From NCBI RefSeq assembly GCF_022790535.1, contig NZ_LOHG01000017.1, positions 1-53,428 of the forward strand: 53,428 nucleotides of DNA, read 5' to 3'. The notes under the pieces were generated by a model. It did not search any database and had not been told where the DNA came from. It saw nothing but the letters and a program-made list of their open reading frames with translations. The position numbers were made by a program, and so were the translations under genes. The DNA is from Pseudomonas maioricensis. GTDB lineage: Bacteria; Pseudomonadota; Gammaproteobacteria; Pseudomonadales; Pseudomonadaceae. Below, piece after piece: positions 31,282 to 40,782 of this stretch (positions are counted from its first letter, which is position 1; each line of letters opens with the position of its first letter).

Positions 31282-32460
31282 TTACTTCGCCAGATACCGC
31301 ATGCCTTCCTCCAGCCCGCGCAGTGTCAGCGGGTACATCTGATCCTCGATCAGGTCGCGCACAATATTGGTTGATGTGGTGTAGGCCCAGGCGTCCTTGG
31401 GGTAGGGGTTTATCCAGATGAGTTTCTTGAACTTGGCGGTAAAGCGCTGCATCCAGAGGTAACCGGGTTCTTCGTTCCAGTGCTCGACACTGCCCCCCGC
31501 CTGAGTGATTTCATACGGTGCCATCGACGCATCGCCGATGAAGATCACTTTGTAGTCCGCGCCGTATTTGTGCAGTAAATCCTGGGTTGAAAAGCGCTCC
31601 GAACCACGGCGCATATTGTTCTTCCACACTGATTCATAAATGAAGTTGTGAAAGTAGAAGTACTCCAGGTGCTTGAACTCGGTCTTGCACGCCGAAAACA
31701 GCTCTTCGCAGACTTTGACGTGGGCGTCCATCGAGCCGCCGATGTCGAACAACAGCAAGAGTTTGATGGTGTTGCGCCGTTCCGGGCGCATCTGGATATT
31801 CAGCAGACCAGCATCGCGCGCGGTGTGGTCGATGGTGCCATCAATGTCCAGTTCTTCAGCAGCACCTTGGCGGGCAAACTTGCGCAGGCGGCGCAGCGCG
31901 ACCTTGATGTTGCGTGTACCGAGTTCGACCTGATCATCCAGATTCTTGTACTCGCGCTGATCCCAGACCTTGACCGCCTTGCCTTTGCGCTCGCCTGCAT
32001 CGCCCACCCGAATGCCTTCCGGGTTGTAACCGCCTGAACCGAAAGGGCTGGTGCCGCCTGTGCCGATCCATTTGTTACCACCGGCGTGGCGTTCCTTTTG
32101 CTCCTCCAGACGCTTCTTGAATTCCTCGATCAGCTTATCGAGCCCGCCCAGTGACTGAATCTGCGCACGCTCTTCATCCGTTAGCGAACGCTCGAACTCT
32201 TTGCGCAGCCAGTCTTCGGGGATCAAGGCCTTGAGGTGATCGTCGAGCTTCTCCAAGCCATTGAAATAGGCGCTGAAAGCGCGGTCGAACTTGTCGAAAT
32301 GCCGTTCGTCCTTGACCAGAATCGTCCGGGCGAGAAAGTAGAACTCGTCCATATCGGCGAACGTCACCCGTTGTTTCAGGGCGTTGATCAGGTCCAGCAG
32401 CTCACGTACCGAGACCGGCACCTTGGCTGCGCGCATTTCGTTGAACAGATTGAGGAGCAT
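31282..32460 (-). CDS. CoxE-like VWA-domain protein
   Basis: This 392-residue protein has a helical N-terminal half and a C-terminal von Willebrand A domain whose metal site DIGGSMD is visible, with a later threonine/aspartate (VIFIGDASM) position. It resembles CoxE-type VWA proteins, which team with MoxR AAA ATPases as metal-insertion or chaperone systems. The MoxR gene lies 13 bases upstream on the same strand, and the two would form one operon. No CO-dehydrogenase genes are near, so the target is unknown. Confidence 0.9.
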   Translation of the reverse strand: MLLNLFNEMRAAKVPVSVRELLDLINALKQRVTFADMDEFYFLARTILVKDERHFDKFDRAFSAYFNGLEKLDDHLKALIPEDWLRKEFERSLTDEERAQIQSLGGLDKLIEEFKKRLEEQKERHAGGNKWIGTGGTSPFGSGGYNPEGIRVGDAGERKGKAVKVWDQREYKNLDDQVELGTRNIKVALRRLRKFARQGAAEELDIDGTIDHTARDAGLLNIQMRPERRNTIKLLLLFDIGGSMDAHVKVCEELFSACKTEFKHLEYFYFHNFIYESVWKNNMRRGSERFSTQDLLHKYGADYKVIFIGDASMAPYEITQAGGSVEHWNEEPGYLWMQRFTAKFKKLIWINPYPKDAWAYTTSTNIVRDLIEDQMYPLTLRGLEEGMRYLAK

Positions 32461-32473
32461 GGTCTCTCCGGAA

Positions 32474-33319
32474 TCAGCGGTTGCCGCGACGGCTCATGAA
32501 CGCCAGACGTTCGAGCAACTGCACGTCCTGCTCATTTTTGACCAGTGCTCCGGCCAGGGGTGGGATGGCCTTGGTCGGATCGCGTTCACGCAGTACCGCT
32601 TCACCAATGTTGTCGGCCATCAGCAGTTTCAGCCAGTCCACCAGTTCCGAGGTTGAAGGTTTTTTCTTCAGGCCGGGTACTTTGCGCACATCGAAGAACA
32701 CGTCCAGCGCTTCGCTGACCAGGTCCTTCTTGATGTCCGGATAATGCACGTCGACGATTTGTTGCAGCGTGGCACGATCCGGAAAGGCGATGTAATGGAA
32801 GAAGCAGCGGCGCAGGAAAGCGTCTGGCAGCTCTTTCTCATTGTTAGAGGTAATGATAATGATCGGCCGGACTTTAGCCTTGATGGTCTCGTCGATTTCG
32901 TAAACGTAGAACTCCATCTTGTCGAGTTCTTGCAGCAAGTCATTGGGGAACTCGATGTCGGCCTTGTCGATTTCGTCGATCAGCAGGATCACACGTTCTT
33001 CTGCTTCGAAGGCTTCCCAGAGCTTGCCTTTCTTCAGGTAGTTACGCACGTCGTGGACTTTATCCACGCCCAGTTGCGAGTCCCGCAGGCGGCTGACTGC
33101 ATCGTACTCGTACAACCCTTGATGGGCCTTGGTAGTAGATTTGATGTGCCAGGTAATCAGCTTGGCCCCGAACGATTCGGCCAGTTGCTCGGCGAGCATG
33201 GTTTTACCGGTGCCCGGCTCGCCCTTGACCAGCAACGGACGCTCCAGGGTGATTGCCGCATTGACCGCCAGCTTGAGATCGTCAGTGGCGACGTATGCGC
33301 GGGTGCCTTCAAACTTCAT
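32474..33319 (-). CDS. MoxR-family AAA ATPase
   Basis: This 281-residue AAA+ ATPase has Walker A GEPGTGKT (residues 33-40), Walker B ILLIDEIDKAD, sensor 1 in ITSNNEKELPDAFLRRCFFHY and an arginine-bearing end of that stretch. MoxR proteins act as chaperones for metalloenzyme assembly or stress pathways together with a VWA partner, here encoded 13 bases downstream. The start at 33319 gives MKFEGTRAYV. Confidence 0.92.
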   Translation of the reverse strand: MKFEGTRAYVATDDLKLAVNAAITLERPLLVKGEPGTGKTMLAEQLAESFGAKLITWHIKSTTKAHQGLYEYDAVSRLRDSQLGVDKVHDVRNYLKKGKLWEAFEAEERVILLIDEIDKADIEFPNDLLQELDKMEFYVYEIDETIKAKVRPIIIITSNNEKELPDAFLRRCFFHYIAFPDRATLQQIVDVHYPDIKKDLVSEALDVFFDVRKVPGLKKKPSTSELVDWLKLLMADNIGEAVLRERDPTKAIPPLAGALVKNEQDVQLLERLAFMSRRGNR

Positions 33320-33443
33320 CGGTAAAATCCTCGGTAAACAATGCGCGGACTATAGCGCGCAGGTCTGGCGACTGTGAATGTGGAGCGGGTATTCAGTGGC
33401 TGAATGGGGGCGCTGGCTTAAAAGAGTATGGGCCTGCACAAAT

Positions 33444-33564
33444 CTTGTGGGAGCGGTGCTTGGTCTGGGCGGCATTCCGACGATGAACGATAACGCGGTC
33501 TGCCTGCAAACTGCGTCTCATGCATCGTCGGAATGGCGCCCAGACCAAGCACCGCTCCCACAAG
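33444..33564. repeat. Long REP pair with 42-base arms
   Basis: The arms 33444-33485 and 33523-33564 have one mismatch in 42 bases. They extend the usual unit with GGTCTGGGCG and CATTCCGACGATG. The spacer AACGATAACGCGGTCTG...CTGCGTCTCATG is nearly the same as in the element at 51011. The right half matches one end of the element at 3022. Confidence 0.92.
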
Positions 33565-33579
33565 TGAAATGCATTCCAA

Positions 33580-34650
33580 TTACGGAGATTTGCTCCCGTC
33601 ATACCGCGCATTGAACGCCTGCACGAACGCATTCCTCAGAATCTGCAAAAAGGCCTGAAAGGCGCTGACATCCTGGTTATGAACGCTGCCGCTCAGTTCA
33701 ACCCGGGTCGCGAACTGGTTTTCGCTCTGGTTCTTCAGCACGGTTTCGCCGCCGCCCACCACGGCTTCCCAGATCGAGCGGAAGAAGCCTTTGTTCTGGT
33801 TTTCAACGTCCTGTTTCCAGTTGAAGACCTCTACATCGCGCAGCAGCGGTTTGATGTACCCGGTTAATTGACCTTTATCAGCCTGAGCTTCAATCACCAG
33901 ATCACCTTGCCCTGCATTGAAGTCGAAGTTGCCATACGCGGAGGCGAGGTCGTTCAGACGCTTGAGTTCGATGCCGGTGGCTCTTAGACGCAAGTCAAAG
34001 TCTTCGAAGTTGGTGAACGGGTCGAAGGTTGCGGACGCTTCCATTCTGGCGTGACCTTCAAGCAGTGCCTTGCCCTCGAAGCGAGCGTCGCGGTTGCCTT
34101 TCAGGTCCTCGACGTTCGTCAGGTTATAAAGGCTGGCGTTGAGCTTGTCGGCCTCGATTTTCACTTTCGGCGTGGTGCTGAAATTGTTGAAAGTGATCTT
34201 GCCGTCGTTGATCCGAACTTCGTTGAGGGTAATCGGTAGCAGCTTGTTTATTTGCTCCTGCCAGTCAGTACCCTGACCGGTCTGCGACGCTTGCTTGTTT
34301 TTGCCGCCATCGACAAAGTTGATCTCCGGCTGAGCGAATATCATCTCAGCGACCACTGCATGGTCGTACCACAGATGTTTCCAGCTCACCGCCAAATCAA
34401 TTACCGGTACTTTGACGAAGGGCACCGGCACCTTGCCGTCTACCTTGACGATATTCAGTCCGTTGATTCTGTAAGCGCCGCGCCATAACTCGACGTCGAC
34501 ATCCGTGACCTGACCACGGTAGTCGCCCATGTCGGCGAGCTTGTCATTGAGGTAGTTGCGGACCAGATAGGGCAGGGCAATGTGCACGGCGACCAACAGG
34601 ACAACAATCCCGGCCAGGGTCCAGAGTGGCCAGCTGTAACGACGTTTCAT
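33580..34650 (-). CDS. DUF748/AsmA-like envelope protein
   Basis: This 356-residue protein has a single N-terminal membrane anchor (about residues 8-28, WPLWTLAGIVVLLVAVHIAL) and a large beta-rich domain of DUF748/AsmA type (VEMELWRGAYRINGLNI-like segments and ALLEGHARMEASATFD). AsmA-like proteins bridge the periplasm and are linked to lipid transport and outer-membrane composition. The ATG at 34650 gives the anchor. It is divergent from cysK. Function inferred only from family. Confidence 0.83.
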   Translation of the reverse strand: MKRRYSWPLWTLAGIVVLLVAVHIALPYLVRNYLNDKLADMGDYRGQVTDVDVELWRGAYRINGLNIVKVDGKVPVPFVKVPVIDLAVSWKHLWYDHAVVAEMIFAQPEINFVDGGKNKQASQTGQGTDWQEQINKLLPITLNEVRINDGKITFNNFSTTPKVKIEADKLNASLYNLTNVEDLKGNRDARFEGKALLEGHARMEASATFDPFTNFEDFDLRLRATGIELKRLNDLASAYGNFDFNAGQGDLVIEAQADKGQLTGYIKPLLRDVEVFNWKQDVENQNKGFFRSIWEAVVGGGETVLKNQSENQFATRVELSGSVHNQDVSAFQAFLQILRNAFVQAFNARYDGSKSP

Positions 34651-34785
34651 GGCGAGGGTCTCAGGTTCTGATGAGTTGTTGACTCTTCACGTCGGCATCC
34701 GTTCGCTGCGACTGGACGCCTACCAGTCATGAGGCATAGGCTTTCACTTTCCAGACCACTGAAGAACGTGCACAAGGACACCGCC

Positions 34786-35760
34786 ATGAGCCGTATTTAC
34801 GCTGACAATGCCCACTCCATCGGCAACACCCCGCTGGTGCAGATCAATCGCATCGCACCCCGTGGAGTCACGATTCTGGCCAAGATCGAGGGCCGTAATC
34901 CGGGCTATTCGGTGAAGTGCCGGATCGGTGCCAACATGATCTGGGACGCTGAAAGCAAGGGCAAACTCAAGCCCGGCATGACCATCGTCGAACCCACATC
35001 GGGTAACACCGGTATCGGTCTGGCGTTTGTGGCTGCCGCACGTGGCTACAAGCTGATGCTGACCATGCCTGCATCCATGAGCATCGAGCGACGCAAAGTG
35101 CTCAAGGCGCTGGGCGCCGAGTTGGTCCTGACCGAGCCCGCCAAAGGCATGAAAGGCGCTATCGAGAAAGCCGAAGAGTTGCTGGCCAGCGATCCTGAAA
35201 AATTCTTCATGCCAGCCCAGTTCGAAAACCCGGCCAACCCGGCGATTCATGAGAAGACCACTGGCCCGGAAATCTGGAACGACACGGATGGCGCAGTTGA
35301 TGTGCTGGTTGCGGGTGTGGGTACTGGCGGCACCATCACCGGTGTTTCGCGCTACATCAAAAATACTGCGGGCAAACCGATTCTGTCCGTCGCTGTAGAG
35401 CCGCTGGTTTCGCCGATCATTAGCCAGGCGCTGGCTGGCGAAGAGATCAAACCCAGCCCGCACAAGATTCAGGGCATTGGCGCCGGTTTCATCCCGAAAA
35501 ACCTCGACCTGTCGCTTGTCGACCGGGTTGAACTGGTCAGTGATGACGAAGCCAAAGCCATGGCACTGCGCTTGATGCAGGAAGAGGGCATCTTGTGCGG
35601 GATTTCCTGTGGCGCGGCCATGGCGGCAGCGGTGCGCATGGCGGAAACCCCGGAAATGCAGGGTAAAACCATTGTCGTGATCCTGCCGGATTCGGGTGAA
35701 CGTTACCTGTCGAGCATGCTCTTCAGCGACCTGTTTACCGATCAGGAACTGCAGCAGTAA
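34786..35760 (+). CDS. cysK: Cysteine synthase A (O-acetylserine sulfhydrylase)
   Basis: This 324-residue PLP enzyme makes cysteine from O-acetylserine and sulfide. The Schiff-base lysine is about Lys44 (GYSVKCRIG). The substrate loop is TSGNTGIGLA and the phosphate-binding loop GVGTGGTITG; the SGERYLS end is conserved. It is closest in sequence to E. coli CysK. The ATG at 34786 (MSRIYADNA) is the family start; the in-frame extension to 34729 has no support. The short C-terminal tail QELQQ lacks the Ile ending of CysE-binding partners and is not informative. Confidence 0.95.
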   Translation: MSRIYADNAHSIGNTPLVQINRIAPRGVTILAKIEGRNPGYSVKCRIGANMIWDAESKGKLKPGMTIVEPTSGNTGIGLAFVAAARGYKLMLTMPASMSIERRKVLKALGAELVLTEPAKGMKGAIEKAEELLASDPEKFFMPAQFENPANPAIHEKTTGPEIWNDTDGAVDVLVAGVGTGGTITGVSRYIKNTAGKPILSVAVEPLVSPIISQALAGEEIKPSPHKIQGIGAGFIPKNLDLSLVDRVELVSDDEAKAMALRLMQEEGILCGISCGAAMAAAVRMAETPEMQGKTIVVILPDSGERYLSSMLFSDLFTDQELQQ

Positions 35761-35898
35761 GGCCTCGTTTACGCTTGTCCGCTTTTTGTCAGGTCTGCGA
35801 GGGTTTATGATGCCCGGCTGGCGAACCTTCCCTGTGATGGTTCGCCTTCTAGCGCGATCACCACGACAAGACGTACAGCGGTAAACGAGGAGAGTTAG

Positions 35899-36837
35899 AT
35901 GACGTTTTCATTGGCTGCCAAAGTATCGATCCTGATGCTTTTTGTGTGCAGCACGCTGTATGTGCATTTGCGTGGCAAGGCGCGATTGCCGCTGTTGCGT
36001 CAGTTCGTTAATCATTCGGCGCTGTTCGCTCCTTATAACGCCCTGATGTACCTGTTTTCGCGCGTGCCGTCCAAGCCGTATCTGGACCGTACCGCGTTCC
36101 CCGAGCTGGATGTGCTCAAGAACAACTGGCAGACCATTCGCGAAGAAGCCATGCATCTGTTCGATGAAGGCTATATCCGTGCTGCCGAAAAGAACAACGA
36201 TGCCGGTTTTGGTTCGTTCTTCAAGAAGGGCTGGAAGCGTTTTTACCTGAAGTGGTACGACAAGGCATTGCCGTCGGCCGAGGCGCTGTGCCCGAAGACG
36301 GTGGCGCTGGTCAATTCGATCCCCAACGTCAAGGGCGCGATGTTCGCCCTGTTGCCCGGCGACAGCCACCTCAACCCGCATCGTGACCCATTCGCTGGTT
36401 CGCTTCGCTATCACCTGGGGCTATCAACGCCGAACTCTGACGATTGCCGGATTTATGTCGACGGGCAGGTCTACGCCTGGCGCGATGGTGAAGACGTCAT
36501 GTTCGACGAAACCTATGTGCACTGGGTCAAGAACGAGACTGACGTGACCCGCGTGATCCTGTTCTGCGACATCGAACGACCGTTGCGGACTCGCGTCATG
36601 ACCCGCATCAACCGTTGGGTCAGCGACTTTCTGGGCCGGGCCACTGCCCCTCAGAACACCGATGACGAGCGTGTAGGCGGCATCAACCAGGCCTACGCGT
36701 GGAGCAAGCGTTTCAGCGATACCTTCAGCGGCAAGGTCAAGCAATTCAAACGCAAGAACCCCAAAGCCTATCGCGTGCTACGCCCGGTACTGGCGGTGGT
36801 GGTGCTGACGTTGCTGGGGTATTGGTTGTTTGGGTAG
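35899..36837 (+). CDS. lpxO: LpxO-type lipid A hydroxylase (aspartyl/asparaginyl beta-hydroxylase family)
   Basis: This 312-residue 2-oxoglutarate/Fe(II) dioxygenase has a short N-terminal membrane segment (about residues 7-24) and a C-terminal one (about 290-310). The iron facial triad is visible at HLNPHRDP and DETYVHWVKNE. LpxO adds a 2-hydroxyl to a lipid A fatty acid, altering outer-membrane properties. The ATG at 35899 follows GAGGAGAG. It is next to cysK but has no operon link shown. Confidence 0.85.
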   Translation: MTFSLAAKVSILMLFVCSTLYVHLRGKARLPLLRQFVNHSALFAPYNALMYLFSRVPSKPYLDRTAFPELDVLKNNWQTIREEAMHLFDEGYIRAAEKNNDAGFGSFFKKGWKRFYLKWYDKALPSAEALCPKTVALVNSIPNVKGAMFALLPGDSHLNPHRDPFAGSLRYHLGLSTPNSDDCRIYVDGQVYAWRDGEDVMFDETYVHWVKNETDVTRVILFCDIERPLRTRVMTRINRWVSDFLGRATAPQNTDDERVGGINQAYAWSKRFSDTFSGKVKQFKRKNPKAYRVLRPVLAVVVLTLLGYWLFG

Positions 36838-36862
36838 TTCATATCAAAAGATGACTTAATAC

Positions 36863-36968
36863 CTGTAGGAGCGCACGAGCAACGCGAGGCCGCGATGGCG
36901 GAGTGTCAGACAAATCGCCATCGCGGCCTCGCGTTGCTCGATGGAGCGCCACCCCGGCAGCTCCTACA
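36863..36968. repeat. REP pair, GAGCAACGCGAGGCCGCGATGGCG class
   Basis: The 24-25-bp arms CGAGCAACGCGAGGCCGCGA (from about 36876) and TCGCGGCCTCGCGTTGCTCG (to about 36940) are inverted, with flanking GTAGGAGC and CTCCTAC ends. It is the same class as the unit at the window start. Confidence 0.9.
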
Positions 36969-36975
36969 AATGAAT

Positions 36976-37878
36976 TCAGTCGCTTGCAGACCGGATCACC
37001 GCCGCAGGCCGCAACACCAGCCACAACGACAGCGCAATCAGCACGCCGCCATAGACGTGCGCCATCGACAGCGGCTCATCCAGAAACAACGCCCCCCACA
37101 ACACGCCGAACGGCGGGATCATGAAGGTCACGGTCATTGAGCTGAGCGGGCCGATGCTGGTCATCAGGCGGAAGTACAGGATATAGGCGAACGCGGTGCA
37201 CACCAGTCCCAGCCCCAGCAGTGACAGCCAGACACTGGCGCCGCCCCAGCTTGCGGGTGGATCGGTCAGCACCCGATAGCCGAACAGCGGCAATAACAAC
37301 AAGGTTGCGCCCAGCATGCTGCCCAGCGCCGAAAGACGGCTGTCCAGCCCACCCTGTCGGTCCAGCCAGCGCCGCGTGAGAAAGCCGGCGAACGCATAGC
37401 AGGTGGTCGCCAGCAGGCAGGCAAGGGCGCCCATCAGCAACTCCAGATTAAACGCCACCGGGCCCGCACGGGTCAGAATGCCGACGCCGACCAATCCCAG
37501 AAAAACGCCGCCGATCTTCACCGCCGAGAGCCTCTCGCTGAAGAACAGCCCGCCGACCAGCACGCCCATCAGTGGCGTTGTGGCATTGAAAATCGACGAG
37601 TAACCGGCAGGTAGTGTCTGTGCCGCGATCGAATAAAGCGTCGCTGGCAGTCCGGAGTTGATCACTCCCAAGAGCATGCAGGTTTTGAGTTTGCCGCGAA
37701 AATCCAGCCTTACGCGCATCAGCAGGAAAATGACCAGCAGGCCAGCGGCGGCAATCGATACCCGAAAGAATGCGGTCGGTACGCTGCCCAGCACGGGCGC
37801 GATAATACGCATGAACAAAAAGCTCGCTCCCCAGATGGCGGCGAGCACCAGCAGGTTGACGATATCGGCAGGTTTCAT
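36976..37878 (-). CDS. EamA/DMT-family transporter
   Basis: This 300-residue inner-membrane protein has about ten hydrophobic helices arranged as two EamA repeats, with LVLAAIWGASFLFMRI at the start of repeat one and LLATTCYAFAGFLTRRW beginning repeat two. DMT transporters move metabolites such as amino acids; the substrate is unknown. The ATG at 37878 follows AGAAGGA; the in-frame start at 37926 is less good. It ends against a REP element. Confidence 0.88.
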   Translation of the reverse strand: MKPADIVNLLVLAAIWGASFLFMRIIAPVLGSVPTAFFRVSIAAAGLLVIFLLMRVRLDFRGKLKTCMLLGVINSGLPATLYSIAAQTLPAGYSSIFNATTPLMGVLVGGLFFSERLSAVKIGGVFLGLVGVGILTRAGPVAFNLELLMGALACLLATTCYAFAGFLTRRWLDRQGGLDSRLSALGSMLGATLLLLPLFGYRVLTDPPASWGGASVWLSLLGLGLVCTAFAYILYFRLMTSIGPLSSMTVTFMIPPFGVLWGALFLDEPLSMAHVYGGVLIALSLWLVLRPAAVIRSASD

Positions 37879-38413
37879 GAAAGGTCCTTCTTGGCAGAAG
37901 GCCGGGAGTTTTACCGGGAGACGCAATGTCTTGCAACGATTTGTGACGTAATTCGCCAGCCTTTGCTCAACCTCAGCATTGAGTCAGGCAAATTCTGTTT
38001 ATTGCCTATCGTGACGGGAATCCATATCAATTCAATGTTTCAGGTATATGAAGCGAGGATCGAAAGTTGAAGGACCAACGGTCAAGTGAATGACTCTTTC
38101 ATATTTAACTTATTCGTATGTCAGCCGAAACAGCCGTTATGGACTGTCTATTAAAGCCTGAACAGGAAGAGTGGCTTTAATTTAGCGCCAACTTATTGGC
38201 TTTCTGCTGGAGGCCTTGCCAGCCAGGGCTTGCAGCTTGGGTGGAGATATTTTGGTTGCCGCTGTCGGCGACCGCGATATCAGTGTTAATCGCAGGGATA
38301 TCAGGCTGGATTAATGGAACGTTGGTTCCAGTCAGGGCAGGCATTCTGTCGTTGTCCCTATAAAGCCAGTGCCCTGAACAAATGATGTTTATATGATTTG
38401 AGAGGAAGTCTCG
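37879..38413. other. Gene-free stretch of 535 bases before the chemoreceptor gene
   Basis: No convincing gene is seen. A minus-strand ORF at 38177-38434 overlaps the chemoreceptor start and lacks a ribosome site and family match. The stretch is more AT-rich than its surroundings. It should hold the EamA and chemoreceptor promoters, but no FliA-type (TAAA/GCCGATAA) promoter was found by eye. Confidence 0.5.
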
Positions 38414-40294
38414 ATGACTTTGAAGTTTCGTCATAAAATTTTGCTGGCTGCCTCAATTATCGTGGTGTTGGCGTTCGCATTATTCACGTTGTACAACGAC
38501 TATCTGCAACGCAACACCATTACCAAAAACCTTGAAAGCTCGGTGGCTCAGGCGGGCGAGTTGACCGCGACCGGCATTCAGAGCTGGCTGAGCGGGCGCA
38601 TTCTTGTGCTGGAAAACCTCGGGCAGAACGTCGCCCGCCAAGGCACCAAGAGTGATCTGGGCGGCCTCGTCGGCCAGCCGTCGCTGACGTCGACTTTTCA
38701 GTTCACTTATATCGGTGATGCTGACGGCGTGTTCACCCAGCGGCCGGACGCTGAAATGCCTGCCGGTTATGACCCGCGTAAACGGCCTTGGTACACCTCG
38801 ACGGTAACCGCCGACAAGACGATTATCAGCGCGCCGTATCTGGCTTCGGTCGGCGGGCTGGTTGTCACCATTGCCAGCCCGATCAAGATCAACGGCAAGG
38901 TTGCCGGGGTGGCAGGCGGCGACCTGAGCCTGGATACCCTGGTGAAAATCGTCAACTCGGTTGAGTTCGGTGGCTTGGGCCATGCCTTCCTGGTCAGCGG
39001 CGACGGGCAGGTCATCGTCAGTCCGGACAAAGATCAGGTCATGAAAAACCTCAAGGATATCTATCCTGGCCAGACGCTGAGTCTGGACAAGACCTTGCGT
39101 GAAGTGACCCTCAACGGCCAGCAACGCCTGTTGTCATTTACACCGATCAGCGGGCTGCCGGGTGCTGATTGGTACATCGGTCTGTCCATCGACCGGGACA
39201 AAGCCTACGCGCCATTGAGCGAGTTCCGTACCTCTGCGCTGATTGCCATGGTGGTCGCAGTGCTGGTTATGGCGTTGCTGCTGAGCGTGCTGATCAGTGC
39301 GCTGATGCGTCCGCTGACGGCCATGGGCCGTGCCATGCAGGACATCGCTCAGGGGGAGGGCGATCTCACCCGTCGTCTGAGCATTCAGGGCAAGGATGAG
39401 TTTGCCGAGCTGGGTGGTTCATTCAACCAGTTCGTTGAGCGCGTGCACGCGTCCATCGTTGAGGTTTCATCGGCAACGTTGCTTGTTCATGACCTGTCGC
39501 AACGGGTCGAGCAATCGTCCAATTCCTCGATCCTCGGGTTTGATGAGCAAAGTGCCCGCACCAACAGCGTCGCTGCGGCGATCAACGAACTGGGGGCTGC
39601 CACTCAGGAAATCGCCCGCAATGCGTCGGACGCATCCACCCAGGCCAGTCAGGCGCGGGAGCAGGCAGAAGACAGCCGCGCAGTGGTGGAAAAGACCATT
39701 CATGCCATGACCAGTCTTTCATCCAAGATCAGCGATTCCTGCACGCAGATCGAAACCCTGAACACCAGTACTGAAAACATCGGGCAAATTCTCGACGTGA
39801 TCAAAGGCATCTCTCAGCAGACCAACTTGCTGGCGCTCAATGCGGCCATTGAGGCAGCGCGTGCGGGCGAAGCCGGTCGTGGTTTTGCGGTGGTGGCCGA
39901 CGAGGTGCGTAATCTGGCGCACCGCACTCAAGAGTCAGCTGACCAGGTGCACAAGATGATCGGCGAACTGCAGCAGGGCTCTCACGATGCGGTCGAGAAC
40001 ATGAACCAGAGCCAGGTCAGCAGCCGCGACAGCGTCGAAGTTGCCAACCAGGCGGGCACCCGACTGACCAGCGTGACCCAGCGCATCAGCGAAATCGACG
40101 GCATGAACCAGTCGGTAGCCGCCGCCACCGAAGAGCAGACCGCTGTGGTGGAAACACTCAACGTGGACATCAGCCAGATCAACATGCTTAACCAGCAGGG
40201 CGTGGCCAACCTCAACGAAACCCTGTCCGACTGCGCCGCGCTGTCGCAGCAGGCCGGGCGGCTCAAGCAGTTGGTGGCAAGCTTCAAGATTTAA
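38414..40294 (+). CDS. Methyl-accepting chemotaxis protein with dCache ligand domain
   Basis: This 626-residue transducer has a membrane segment at about 8-28, a periplasmic dCache-type domain (about 35-270) with the YDPRKRPWYT and AGVAGGDLSLD signatures, and a second membrane segment at about 275-298. A HAMP domain (about 300-352, GEGDLTRRLS) and a signalling hairpin whose tip reads NLLALNAAIEAARAGE follow. The dCache sites of this kind often bind amino acids; the ligand is unknown. No C-terminal CheR-binding pentapeptide is present. The ATG at 38414 follows AGAGGAA. Confidence 0.93.
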   Translation: MTLKFRHKILLAASIIVVLAFALFTLYNDYLQRNTITKNLESSVAQAGELTATGIQSWLSGRILVLENLGQNVARQGTKSDLGGLVGQPSLTSTFQFTYIGDADGVFTQRPDAEMPAGYDPRKRPWYTSTVTADKTIISAPYLASVGGLVVTIASPIKINGKVAGVAGGDLSLDTLVKIVNSVEFGGLGHAFLVSGDGQVIVSPDKDQVMKNLKDIYPGQTLSLDKTLREVTLNGQQRLLSFTPISGLPGADWYIGLSIDRDKAYAPLSEFRTSALIAMVVAVLVMALLLSVLISALMRPLTAMGRAMQDIAQGEGDLTRRLSIQGKDEFAELGGSFNQFVERVHASIVEVSSATLLVHDLSQRVEQSSNSSILGFDEQSARTNSVAAAINELGAATQEIARNASDASTQASQAREQAEDSRAVVEKTIHAMTSLSSKISDSCTQIETLNTSTENIGQILDVIKGISQQTNLLALNAAIEAARAGEAGRGFAVVADEVRNLAHRTQESADQVHKMIGELQQGSHDAVENMNQSQVSSRDSVEVANQAGTRLTSVTQRISEIDGMNQSVAAATEEQTAVVETLNVDISQINMLNQQGVANLNETLSDCAALSQQAGRLKQLVASFKI

Positions 40295-40395
40295 CAGGCT
40301 GGATTTGCGGGCTTACCTTGTTATGCCTGCAGGATTGTATTCCCCTGTGGGAGAGGGCGTTATTTCTGGCGCAGGATATTTAGCGAATGTCCCGA

Positions 40396-40424
40396 CGTCC
40401 TCCTGGCTAAAGCCGGTCCTACGG
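40396..40424. repeat. Single REP unit, GGCTAAAGCCGG class
   Basis: A single unit reads CGTCCTCC...CCTACGGG with an internal TGGCTAAAGCCGG hairpin. It is immediately followed by a different REPIN at 40437. Confidence 0.7.
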
Positions 40425-40436
40425 GAGGGCGTAGAA

Positions 40437-40529
40437 CCTGTGGGAGCTGAGCTTGCTCGCGATGAGGCTGGACGCGATCTAAAGTGAACCAAGTCCAGCC
40501 TCATCGCGAGCAAGCTCAGCTCCCACAGG
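40437..40529. repeat. REPIN with perfect 37-bp arms
   Basis: The arms 40437-40473 and 40493-40529 are exact inverted copies starting CCTGTGGGAGCTGAGCTTGC. The spacer GCGATCTAAAGTGAACCAA resembles those at 16143 and 22087. Confidence 0.93.
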
Positions 40530-40782
40530 TATGATCCCGATATTGGCGCGATGGCGTGGGACCGGCTTTCGAGCAAACATAGAATCTGCCACTTTGTACT
40601 TCAGCTCGCGGACAAACGACGTAAGACTCATCCCGATCACACTCTTCCCGTCCGACAAACCTTTGATTTTCCGGCGTAATCCCGGACAATCGCGCCCCTC
40701 TTTTCTGAGGGGACGCGAAACTGCCCAGTTTTTCTGACGCGTCCCTGCCATGTTGTATTAACCGGCACGGAGATTCGACCGG
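40530..40782. other. Upstream region of the transporter gene
   Basis: This gap holds no gene. A small hairpin CCCCTCTTTTCTGAGGGG lies at about 40695-40712, before the transporter start. It has no T-run on either strand, so a regulatory leader or chance stem is more likely than a terminator. Confidence 0.45.

Noticed and set aside
38177..38434. Minus-strand ORF of 85 codons before the chemoreceptor gene
   Set aside because: Overlaps the chemoreceptor start, has no ribosome site and no family match; treated as non-coding.
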